A stretch of 64,000 nucleotides of DNA from Rhizocola hellebori (lineage in GTDB: Bacteria; Actinomycetota; Actinomycetes; Mycobacteriales; Micromonosporaceae), in NCBI RefSeq assembly GCF_016862955.1, contig NZ_BONY01000002.1, forward strand, positions 62,001 through 126,000, in the 5' to 3' direction. A model generated the notes under the pieces. It had not been told where the DNA came from. It did not search any database and worked only from the letters and a program-made list of their open reading frames with translations. Shown here one piece after another: positions 50,675 to 57,927 of this stretch; the first letter of the stretch is position 1, and each line of letters opens with the position of its first letter. The position numbers and the translations under genes are program-made.

Positions 50675-51417
50675 GCACCACCGTGGTGGTGACCGGCGGC
50701 ACGCGCGGTATAGGCGCCGGTTTGGTCACCGAATTCGTCAAGCTCGGTTGTCAGACCGTCTACTGTGGACGCTCGGTCGCCGACATCGCCGGAGCGCACG
50801 GGATCGTCGCCGACGTCACCAAACGCGAAAACGTGCAACGGGTCTGGGACGAGGCCGCCGACCGCTTCGGCGGCGTCGACATCTGGATCAACAACGCGGG
50901 CATGTCCCCGGCCCGCAAGAAGCTGTGGCAGCTGCCCCCGGCCGACCTCGACGCCACCATCGACCTCAACCTGCGCTCCCTCGCCCACGCCAGCGCGATC
51001 GTGCTCGCGGGCATGATCGGTCAGGGCCGGGGCGCGCTGTGGAACATGGAGGGCTTCGGCTCCAACGGCATGATCCGGCCCGGCCTGACCACCTACGGCG
51101 CCACCAAACGCGCGGTGACCTACCTGACCGACAGCCTCGCCAAGGAGGTCAAGGGCACCCCGGTGACCGTGCATCACCTCTCCCCCGGCATGGTGGTCAC
51201 CGATCTGCTGACCCACGACTACACGCCCGAAGAGTTCGCCGAGGCCAAGAAGATCTTCAACATCCTGGCCGACCGGGTGGAGACGGTGACACCGTGGCTG
51301 GCGGCCAAGGTGCTCGCCGGTGCGCCCAACGGCGCTCGCGTGGCCTGGCTGACCCGCGGCAAAGCCATGTGGCGGTTCATGACCGCGTTCCGCAAGCGGG
51401 AGGTGTTCACGTCATGA
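50671..51417 (+). CDS. Short-chain dehydrogenase resembling chlorophyll b reductase (NOL/NYC1)
   Basis: This 248-aa SDR has the NAD(P) motif TGGTRGIG (8-15), NNAG (74-77), Ser131 and Y142-x3-K146. Beyond general SDR signatures it shares NOL-specific stretches: VDIWINNAG, NMEGFGSNGM, YGATKRAVTYLTDSL, VHHLSPGMVVTDLL and the IFNILADRVETV region. NOL and NYC1 reduce the 7-formyl group of chlorophyll b, the first step of chlorophyll b breakdown. Bacterial homologues of the family could act on chlorophyll(ide) b or other formyl-tetrapyrroles. Start ATG 50671 overlaps the preceding stop. Confidence 0.82.
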   Translation: MSTTVVVTGGTRGIGAGLVTEFVKLGCQTVYCGRSVADIAGAHGIVADVTKRENVQRVWDEAADRFGGVDIWINNAGMSPARKKLWQLPPADLDATIDLNLRSLAHASAIVLAGMIGQGRGALWNMEGFGSNGMIRPGLTTYGATKRAVTYLTDSLAKEVKGTPVTVHHLSPGMVVTDLLTHDYTPEEFAEAKKIFNILADRVETVTPWLAAKVLAGAPNGARVAWLTRGKAMWRFMTAFRKREVFTS

Positions 51418-52016
51418 CCACACCCAGCTATCCGGTCGCCATGGCGGTGGAGGACTTCGTTCCCACCCTGCTGGCCTTCGGCGGATTCTGGCTGCTGGCC
51501 GGATTACGAAGCCTCGCCGGCACTGCGCTGCTTTGGCTGGGCCGCGTCGGCGCCGTCCTGATCGGGCTGGGCGGGGTGGCCAAGTCGGTCTGGAAACTGC
51601 TCGTCGCTGGGTGGCAGATCGACCTGCCCTGGCTGGAAGGGCTGCTGTTCCCGCTGATGTCGGTGGGCGCCGTGCTCCTGCTGACCTCGCTGCTGCGCAG
51701 CTACTGGGTGCTGCTCGCGCTGGCGCTCGCCGCCTGGCAACCCTTTATCGTCGCCACGGCCGGCGTCACCCTCATCAGCGTCACCGGCATCGTGCTCGCG
51801 GTGCGCCGCAAGCTGTGGGCCGCGGCAGCTCTCTTCACCCTCGGTATCGCCGCGGTGATGGCCCTGGTGCCGCTACGGGGCCACCCGAAGCACGAAACCG
51901 TGACGTTCCAATGGATTGAGCAAAGCACCAACACCGCCGCGCAGCTCTGCTTCTTCGTGGCGGCGTGGCTGCTCGCACGCCGCTTCGCACACTCATCCAC
52001 TGGGGAGTCAGCATGA
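51414..52016 (+). CDS. Membrane protein of unknown function in the tetrapyrrole operon
   Basis: This 200-aa protein has about six membrane helices (for example VPTLLAFGGFWLLAGL and LLFPLMSVGAVLLLTSLL) and ends in a short hydrophilic tail. No motif was recognised. It is coupled to the reductase gene and to the racemase-family gene by ATGA overlaps, so it is very likely part of the same function, such as substrate access, efflux or electron supply. Confidence 0.8.
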   Translation: MTTPSYPVAMAVEDFVPTLLAFGGFWLLAGLRSLAGTALLWLGRVGAVLIGLGGVAKSVWKLLVAGWQIDLPWLEGLLFPLMSVGAVLLLTSLLRSYWVLLALALAAWQPFIVATAGVTLISVTGIVLAVRRKLWAAAALFTLGIAAVMALVPLRGHPKHETVTFQWIEQSTNTAAQLCFFVAAWLLARRFAHSSTGESA

Positions 52017-52756
52017 CCGATGCTTTGGGCTGGCGCCGCAAGTTCGGTGTCATCGCGCCCTCCACCAACACCATTGTCGAGCCCGACTTCTACTCGATGA
52101 CCGTGCCCGGTGTCACCTCCCACTTCTCCCGCATTCACATCCGTAACCAGGATCTGTCCGACGACGCGAACTTCGAGAACCTGCTGGTGCAGATCCGCGA
52201 CGAGATCGGCTCGGCCTGCGAGCGGGTGCTCACCTGCGAGCCCGACTACATGGTGATGGGCATGTCGGCGGAGACCTTCTGGGGCGGAGTGGAGGGCAAT
52301 CGCGAGTTCGTGCGCCAGATCAACGCCATCACCGGCCTCGAGGTGGCCACCGGCGCGGAGGCCTGCGAGCGGGCGCTGAACCTGTTCGGTGCCAGACGGA
52401 TCGGGGTGGTGACGCCCTACCAGCCGATCGGCGACACCAACGTGGTCCGGTTCTTCTCCGAGATCGGGTTCGAGGTGGTGGCCATCGAGGGTCTCAAGTG
52501 CCCGACCGCGGTATCCATCGCGCACGTGAGCACGGATGAGCTACGGCAGGCCCTAATCAAGGTCAACTCACCCGAGGTCGACGCCTTGGTCCAATGTGGA
52601 ACAAACCTGTCCATGGTCGGGCTCGCCGACGAGGCGGAGCGCTGGCTCGGCAAGCCGGTCATCGCCATCAACGCCGCCACCTGGTGGATGGCGTTGCGCG
52701 ACAACGGCATCGAAGACAAGGTCTACGGCTCGGGCACGCTGCTACGGGAGTACTGA
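52013..52756 (+). CDS. Asp/Glu racemase superfamily enzyme: arylmalonate decarboxylase / maleate isomerase-like
   Basis: This 247-aa protein begins WRRKFGVIAPSTNTIVEPDF, typical of maleate isomerases and arylmalonate decarboxylases. It has one of the two family cysteines, Cys195 in VQCGTNLSM. The first Cys position reads MGMSAETF (82-89), with no cysteine. Single-Cys members with this spacing behave like arylmalonate decarboxylase; two-Cys members isomerise or racemise. Possible roles are decarboxylation of a beta-keto or malonate-type carboxyl group on the isocyclic ring, or isomerisation of a substituted maleate. ATG 52013 overlaps the membrane-protein stop. Confidence 0.85.
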   Translation: MTDALGWRRKFGVIAPSTNTIVEPDFYSMTVPGVTSHFSRIHIRNQDLSDDANFENLLVQIRDEIGSACERVLTCEPDYMVMGMSAETFWGGVEGNREFVRQINAITGLEVATGAEACERALNLFGARRIGVVTPYQPIGDTNVVRFFSEIGFEVVAIEGLKCPTAVSIAHVSTDELRQALIKVNSPEVDALVQCGTNLSMVGLADEAERWLGKPVIAINAATWWMALRDNGIEDKVYGSGTLLREY

Positions 52757-52758
52757 TC

Positions 52759-53520
52759 ATGGTGACGGCCTTCTTCGCGTTCACCGCGATCGTTATGGTG
52801 GCCTACGCAGCGGGCGCATTGTGGTTGCGGGCTTGGCTGGCCGGGCTGGTGTGCGCCGCGCTGGCCTACGACAACGCGTGCATCGCCGTAGGTTCGGCCA
52901 TCGGCGAAGGCTCCACCCTGCAAACCCTTAACGCCGGCCGGTTCTGGGCCCACGCGCTGATAACCCCGCTGATGGTGGTCGTCGGCTGGCGACTGGCCGC
53001 GCGACACCAGCCCGCCATCAAGCCGGACGGCCGGGCCGGAATCCAGACGCAGCATCAGCCCGGCGGCGAGGCGGGCGGCCAGGTCGGCATAGAGGCGCTG
53101 CATCACGCCGACGGCAAAGCTGGCGGCCGGGTCCGAATGGTGCCAGCGCGCCGGGCTACTGTCGGCCTCGTCGCTCTGGTGGCGGCGCTTGTGGGGTATG
53201 GCGTCTATACCGAAATTGTGCGGCTGCGCCTTGAGCCGCAACGGGAGCACGGCACCTTGCGCTATATCAACGCGGCGGCGGAAGGCCCGCCGGTGGCGGC
53301 GATCGTCACCATCATCGTGCTCATCGTCTTCGGTGTGCTCGTGTGGCGGCGGCACCGCTCGCCATGGCTGTTGACGGGTGCGGTGGCCATGTTCGTCGCG
53401 GCTGCGGCCGGGGCCCAAATGGTATGGCTGCAGAATGTCGGCGAGCTTGCCCTGCTGACGGGCCTGCTGGTAACCCTGTGGCAGCAGCGCTCCTCAGACG
53501 GTCAAGGGCTCGGCGGCTGA
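52759..53520 (+). CDS. Membrane protein of unknown function, last gene of the tetrapyrrole operon
   Basis: This 253-aa protein has three N-terminal helices, a hydrophilic Gly/Gln/His-rich insertion (~80-130, with HQPGGEAGGQVGIEALHH) and three to four C-terminal helices. The His/Gly-rich loop could bind metal. No family was recognised. ATG 52759 follows the previous stop by 2 nt. The 3' end overlaps the convergent membrane-protein gene by 27 nt. Confidence 0.75.
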   Translation: MVTAFFAFTAIVMVAYAAGALWLRAWLAGLVCAALAYDNACIAVGSAIGEGSTLQTLNAGRFWAHALITPLMVVVGWRLAARHQPAIKPDGRAGIQTQHQPGGEAGGQVGIEALHHADGKAGGRVRMVPARRATVGLVALVAALVGYGVYTEIVRLRLEPQREHGTLRYINAAAEGPPVAAIVTIIVLIVFGVLVWRRHRSPWLLTGAVAMFVAAAAGAQMVWLQNVGELALLTGLLVTLWQQRSSDGQGLGG

Positions 53521-54495
53521 GGCGATGGTCGTCTGCTCGTGCCGGCGAAGCGACCGCCACGCCAAGCCGAGCACGGTCAGCGCGACCAGCGCACAGCCGG
53601 TGTTGGTCGCCAGATCGAGAGCCAGCGAGCCGCCAAGCTCGGGGCGCAGCGGGAAGGCCAGCCACAGATAGGTCATGGTGGCGCCCGCGCCGAGGGCGAA
53701 GATGTGCCGCTGGTTCCAGCCTTGCTGTCTCGACCAGCGGGAGATGATCGCCAGCCCGAGCCCGGCCACGGCACACCACACGGCTACCCCGACCCACTCG
53801 TACCACTGCGCGGTCACCAGAACCATTGGCCCCCAGAAGGCCGTGGTCAGCACCAGCGCCAGCACGAAAGCCACCCACGGCGACGGGGCAACTCCCGCGA
53901 CCGGGCGGCGGGGAAGCCGGCGCACCTGGAATGCGGCCACGATGAACGCCACGATCACGACCGTGATCCAGATCAGCTGGGCGGGTGTGGCCAGAAAGTG
54001 TTCCTCGGCGTAGTTGCCCCAGAAGACAAGCCCCGCCCCGAGGGCGAACACGAGGCCCACCACGGTCAGCCCGATCCTGCCCAGCCAGGGTTGCCGCGAC
54101 GGTTCAAAGGTCTCGACTATCGCGATTGGAACGCAGATGCTCCACACCGCATGCAGGGCAACGATGGTCTGGGTCAGCTCGACGCTCATGCCCAGCGCCG
54201 GCAGGTAGGACGGCCCGGCCAGGTAATCGTGTCCCGCGTAGGAGTCGTTCCACAGCAGCTGGTCCACCGGGCCTTCCTCGATGAGCGCATAGGCGACCGC
54301 GAGCAGGGCCATACCCGGCCATCCGGACCCGGTGCGGCGTCCCAGCTCACGCACGAGCACGGCGCCGCAGCCATAGAGCGGGATGAACAGGAAAGCGTAA
54401 GCCAGCATGTCCGCCGTGACGTTGCCCAGCAGAAACTCGCCGATGAAGGGGGCGAGCAGGAGAAGGCCGATTACCGCACCGATCCGACGACTCAT
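53494..54495 (-). CDS. Integral membrane protein, unknown function
   Basis: This 333-aa protein has roughly ten hydrophobic helices (starts MSRRIGAVIGLLLLAPFIGE). It contains conserved-looking polar residues within membrane segments (YALIEEGPVDQLLW), reminiscent of intramembrane proteins of the CPBP/unknown type. ATG 54495 is chosen; the upstream frame lacks coding character. There is no link to the catabolic operons other than proximity. Confidence 0.75.
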   Translation of the reverse strand: MSRRIGAVIGLLLLAPFIGEFLLGNVTADMLAYAFLFIPLYGCGAVLVRELGRRTGSGWPGMALLAVAYALIEEGPVDQLLWNDSYAGHDYLAGPSYLPALGMSVELTQTIVALHAVWSICVPIAIVETFEPSRQPWLGRIGLTVVGLVFALGAGLVFWGNYAEEHFLATPAQLIWITVVIVAFIVAAFQVRRLPRRPVAGVAPSPWVAFVLALVLTTAFWGPMVLVTAQWYEWVGVAVWCAVAGLGLAIISRWSRQQGWNQRHIFALGAGATMTYLWLAFPLRPELGGSLALDLATNTGCALVALTVLGLAWRSLRRHEQTTIASAAEPLTV

Positions 54496-54518
54496 CCGGT
54501 CATCTTGCCTGAGCCTGT

Positions 54519-54860
54519 CTACTCCGGAAACACGAAAGGGTGCCCCGGCTGGGCCATGGTGCCGGCCGGACACAGCCACTGCATGACATCGACCGCCAGG
54601 CGGCCCGCCTTGACCGCGGGATCCTGCTCGGCCAGGCGGCGCGCCTCCGCTACCGAGCCGACCCGGTAGAAGGTCAGCCCGCGCAGCGACTCGTCGGGCG
54701 GGCCGAGCAGCGGGCCGTTGGTCACTATCTTTCCCTCCTGGCGCAGCTGGTCGTGGTACGCAAGATGCTCGCCATGGATGCGCTGCAGCGTCGCCTCCTC
54801 ATATTCGGCCGGATTGGCCGGGCGGCGCAGCATGACCAGCTCGAAGCTCTCCAGATTCAT
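54519..54860 (-). CDS. YciI-like protein
   Basis: This 113-aa protein has the YciI pattern: FELVMLRRPANPAEYEE at the start, HGEHLAYHDQLRQEGKIVTNGPL containing the conserved His and Asp/Gly, and AEARRLAEQDPAVKAGRL. The family is ferredoxin-like with a putative His active site, and its function is poorly defined. It overlaps the upstream YdcF-like gene by ATGA. Confidence 0.87.
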   Translation of the reverse strand: MNLESFELVMLRRPANPAEYEEATLQRIHGEHLAYHDQLRQEGKIVTNGPLLGPPDESLRGLTFYRVGSVAEARRLAEQDPAVKAGRLAVDVMQWLCPAGTMAQPGHPFVFPE

Positions 54861-55561
54861 GGCACCATTGTGCCCGTGACGCCGAGCATCCTCGGATGGT
54901 GGTTCCATAGCCATCCCAGGTACTGCTGAAGCTCCTCGGGTGTGGCCACCCAACCCTGGTCCATATAGGCGAGGATCCGCTTCACCTCGCCGGGGACCAG
55001 GGCGTAGCCGGTCGCGCCGGTTTCCGGCACGGGTGTGTGCGGGGAAACAGCCACCGGGACCGGGATCACCGGCAGCCGCACACCACTGGCGTTGCATGCC
55101 TTGAGCACAGTGAGATAGGCGCGGGGCAGATGGTAGGGCGAGATGGCCAGGGCGAGGCTGGTGATGCCACGGCTTTGCACCTGGCTGACGATCCACGCCG
55201 CCTGCAGGCCGGTGTTGGGGGCAGGCTCGGCCTGCACGTGGACACCCTCGGTGCGGCGCAGGCCGAGGCTGCGCAGGTAGTCCAGCGTGATCTCGACGTA
55301 GGTCGCTTCGGCCGGGTTTCCGTTTGCCACCAGCAGGTAGCGCAGATCCGGCTTCGCCTCCCAGGCACCGATGGCGTGGGTGAACCGCCATTCCTCGCCT
55401 TGACCGGCGGCGATGACGAGCGCATCGACGTGATCGGCGGCCGACTGTGGCAGGGCCAGGATCATCGTGAGGGCTTTCATCACGTCTAGGAGCCGGCCGG
55501 CCGGGTAGCCGGCGAACTCCTCGTCACTCACGATTCGAGGCGGCGCGCAATCGGAACTCAC
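54857..55561 (-). CDS. YdcF/DUF218-like protein
   Basis: This 234-aa protein of the DUF218 type has VDALVIAAGQGEEWR, LLVANGNPAEATYVE and LALAISPYHLPRAYLTVLKA, matching the nucleotide-fold ElyC/SanA/YdcF family but without an N-terminal membrane anchor. The function of the family is unclear. Start GTG 55561. It is paired with the YciI gene. Confidence 0.75.
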   Translation of the reverse strand: MSSDCAPPRIVSDEEFAGYPAGRLLDVMKALTMILALPQSAADHVDALVIAAGQGEEWRFTHAIGAWEAKPDLRYLLVANGNPAEATYVEITLDYLRSLGLRRTEGVHVQAEPAPNTGLQAAWIVSQVQSRGITSLALAISPYHLPRAYLTVLKACNASGVRLPVIPVPVAVSPHTPVPETGATGYALVPGEVKRILAYMDQGWVATPEELQQYLGWLWNHHPRMLGVTGTMVP

Positions 55562-55674
55562 CCGGCAATCCTAGGCGCTGCCCGCTCCCAGGGGGCCGGG
55601 CGGCTCCAGCCGGGACTATCCAATGTGGACCTATGGCGGCCGGGGCGGGGTCGGCCGCGCGGGATGTTCTGGCG

Positions 55675-55680
55675 TACTGT
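55675..55680 (+). promoter_or_regulatory. -10 element TACTGT for a probably leaderless membrane-protein gene
   Basis: TACTGT ends 7 nt before GTG 55688, the spacing seen for other leaderless starts in this window. No clear -35 was seen. Confidence 0.4.
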
Positions 55681-55687
55681 CCAGGTC

Positions 55688-56275
55688 GTGAACGATCGCG
55701 GGTTTCGGCAGGCCAGCGTGGTGTTGGGTCTGGTCGCCACGGCGGGGTTGGCTATCTCCGTGCTCCCCCTGCCCGCCGCTTCCTACGTGAGCGAGGCCGG
55801 TGTAGCGGGTTCGGGCCATTTCGTGCTCTACCGTGCCAGCGTCATCGCGGCCGGTTTGGCGGCGGCCGCCCTGGCCGCGGGACTGGTTCACCTGTTCACG
55901 CTGGCCGCGTTGGCCTTGTTCGCCGCGGCGCCCGCGATCATCACCTCGGCGGTGGTGGGCTGCACGCCGGGCTGCCCGCTTCCGCCCTACGAGGCGACCA
56001 CTGGCCGCGACCTGGTCCACGCCATCGCCAGCGTCATCGGCGTGGGCTGCTGCGGTCTGGCGATGCTCGCCCTGGCCCGCACCTCGACCGGCGCGCTGCG
56101 ACGCCTCTCCTGGATAGCCGTTCTGGCCGGCTGGCCGGTGCTGCTGGGCACCGGCGCATCCATGGTCGTGCTCGGCCGGGGGCTGGCCACCGGCCTGCTG
56201 GAACGGATGGCCCTGGCGGTGTGCCTGGCTTGGATCATCGGTGTTGGGCTGCCACGCGGGTGGCCGGCGAAATGA
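55688..56275 (+). CDS. DUF998-like membrane protein
   Basis: This 195-aa protein has about six membrane helices, with the first (ASVVLGLVATAGLAISVLPL) followed by SYVSEAG, a pattern seen in DUF998 proteins. GTG 55688 is chosen over an upstream ATG at 55625 because of the -10 element and because the upstream residues are arginine/glycine-rich filler. The role is unknown. Confidence 0.7.
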   Translation: MNDRGFRQASVVLGLVATAGLAISVLPLPAASYVSEAGVAGSGHFVLYRASVIAAGLAAAALAAGLVHLFTLAALALFAAAPAIITSAVVGCTPGCPLPPYEATTGRDLVHAIASVIGVGCCGLAMLALARTSTGALRRLSWIAVLAGWPVLLGTGASMVVLGRGLATGLLERMALAVCLAWIIGVGLPRGWPAK

Positions 56276-56279
56276 CGGC

Positions 56280-57761
56280 TCAGTCGTAGTGCTGCAGTTT
56301 CGGCCAGACCGCGGCCCAGCCATCGGCGGGCAGCTGGCAGACCATGACCGCGCTGCCCTGCTCCTCGTTGTCCACCCCGAATCCGTTGTCCATTTTGGCC
56401 CGCACCTCGCAGCCGGAAAACACCCGCTGGGTGCGGGCCACACCCTGGGTCCAGGCGATGACGACCGTGCGCTGTGGTGGCGGCGGGCCGACGAAGTAGA
56501 GCTCGTTCTGGGCGCTGTAGACGGGCGGCAGCCCGTAGGCGGGGCCGTAGCGGTCGATCGCCCCCGCCTCGCCGTAGTTGCCCGTCACGATGACTGAGCG
56601 CCGCTGCTGTTCCGGTGGCAGGGCGGCGTAGACGGCGGCCAGCTGCGCCACATATTGCGGCCACCCGATCTGGTCGCCCATCGTCGGGTTGAGGGCGACC
56701 GCCGGGGATTGACCGACCTCGGTCACCGGCAGCAGCGGCAGCGCGATGAGGGCGCTGGCCACGGCGTTCACGGCGACCGCGGCGAAGACGAGCCAGCGCC
56801 GCCAGGTGCCGGCCATCCACCGCTGCACCGGCACCCAGCCGGCCGCGAGCAGAAACGCTTGCAGCCCAAAGGCGTAGTAGAGCTGGCCGCCACCGATGAA
56901 GGTCAGCAGCAGGGCGACCAGATAGGCGACGCCCACCGCCCGGATCGGCCGCCACTGCTCGCGCCGCAGCAACGCGACCAGACCGGCGATCCAGACCGCC
57001 AGCAGGGCCGGGCCGATCAGCAACGCCTGGAACGGCAGCACCTGGATGCGGACCTCCCCCGCGTTGTTCTCGCTCAGCGCCCCGGCCATGGTCAGCTGCG
57101 GGAAGTCATGGGTGATCTGGTAGATGGCGTTGGGCAGGCTCAGCAGCGCCGCGAGCCCGAGACCGGCCCACAGCCACTTGGACCGCAGCACCGACCTCGG
57201 TCCTACCAGGAGCAGCCCGGCCCCCAGCGATATCACCAGCATGGCGATGAGCAGCTTGTTATAGGTGCTCACCCCGACCACAGCGCCGAAGGCGAGCCAC
57301 CACCGCGGCTCACCGCGCAGCTGCGCCTTGACCACGAACAGCAGCGCCGCCGCCCAGAGCGCGAAGTCGACGGTCGCCGTCGACAGCAGGTGCCCGGTGA
57401 TGAGGGGCAGTGAGCAGAACGCGAAGCTCCACGCGGACAGGGCTTGCGCGACCCGGCCGCCGCCCAGCTCACGGGTAGTGAGCACGGCCAGGATGACCGC
57501 CGCTCCAATCAGGACGATCGCCGGCACGCGCATCGCCGCCACCGTGTCGCCGAACGCCCAAGCCGCCAACCGGGCGAGCATCGGGGTCAGCGGCGGCTGG
57601 TCCACATATCCCCAGGCCGGCTCGAGCATGCGGAAGTAAAGCTCATCGCGGTGATAGCCGTATTGCCCGGCTGTCAAGGCAAGCACCCCACACACGGCCG
57701 CCACCGCGCCCGCGACCGGCCACCACGGCACCTCGGCAAGTTTCGGCTCAGACTTCGCCAC
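56280..57761 (-). CDS. Family-39-type glycosyltransferase (ArnT/PMT-like) membrane protein
   Basis: This 493-aa protein has about twelve helices. The catalytic-type acidic motif YGYHRDELYF lies just after the first helix, with EPAWGYVDQPPLTP next, both typical of GT39/ArnT-like enzymes that use polyprenyl-phosphate sugars. A C-terminal extracytoplasmic domain follows the helices. The acceptor is unknown. It is divergent from the WxL-like gene and probably not part of the regulon. Confidence 0.87.
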   Translation of the reverse strand: MAKSEPKLAEVPWWPVAGAVAAVCGVLALTAGQYGYHRDELYFRMLEPAWGYVDQPPLTPMLARLAAWAFGDTVAAMRVPAIVLIGAAVILAVLTTRELGGGRVAQALSAWSFAFCSLPLITGHLLSTATVDFALWAAALLFVVKAQLRGEPRWWLAFGAVVGVSTYNKLLIAMLVISLGAGLLLVGPRSVLRSKWLWAGLGLAALLSLPNAIYQITHDFPQLTMAGALSENNAGEVRIQVLPFQALLIGPALLAVWIAGLVALLRREQWRPIRAVGVAYLVALLLTFIGGGQLYYAFGLQAFLLAAGWVPVQRWMAGTWRRWLVFAAVAVNAVASALIALPLLPVTEVGQSPAVALNPTMGDQIGWPQYVAQLAAVYAALPPEQQRRSVIVTGNYGEAGAIDRYGPAYGLPPVYSAQNELYFVGPPPPQRTVVIAWTQGVARTQRVFSGCEVRAKMDNGFGVDNEEQGSAVMVCQLPADGWAAVWPKLQHYD

Positions 57762-57840
57762 GCGCGCACCTTAGCCCACCCGGATGACATCTTCGTACCG
57801 CGCGAACTCTTCGGTCGGCAAACATCGTCGCTCCGGGGGC

Positions 57841-57877
57841 TTGACATTCGCGCCCCGCACACCGCTTATTGATGTAT
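57841..57877 (+). promoter_or_regulatory. Promoter region upstream of the WxL-like gene
   Basis: A consensus -35 TTGACA (57841-57846) is followed by an AT-rich TTATTGATGTAT (57866-57877). The precise -10 is unclear because spacers of 18-20 nt are needed. The operator at 57885-57899 begins just beyond. Confidence 0.45.
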
Positions 57878-57884
57878 CGCTGAA

Positions 57885-57899
57885 CGAAACGCCGTTTCC
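57885..57899. promoter_or_regulatory. Operator palindrome CGAAAC-GCC-GTTTCC (site 6)
   Basis: The arms match the iclR-region site exactly; only the 3-nt spacer differs. A further half-site GGAAAC follows at 57905-57910. It lies 29 nt before ATG 57928, linking this secretion/transport operon to the same regulator. Confidence 0.75.
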
Positions 57900-57927
57900 T
57901 TTATGGAAACGGTGAGAGGGGCGACAC

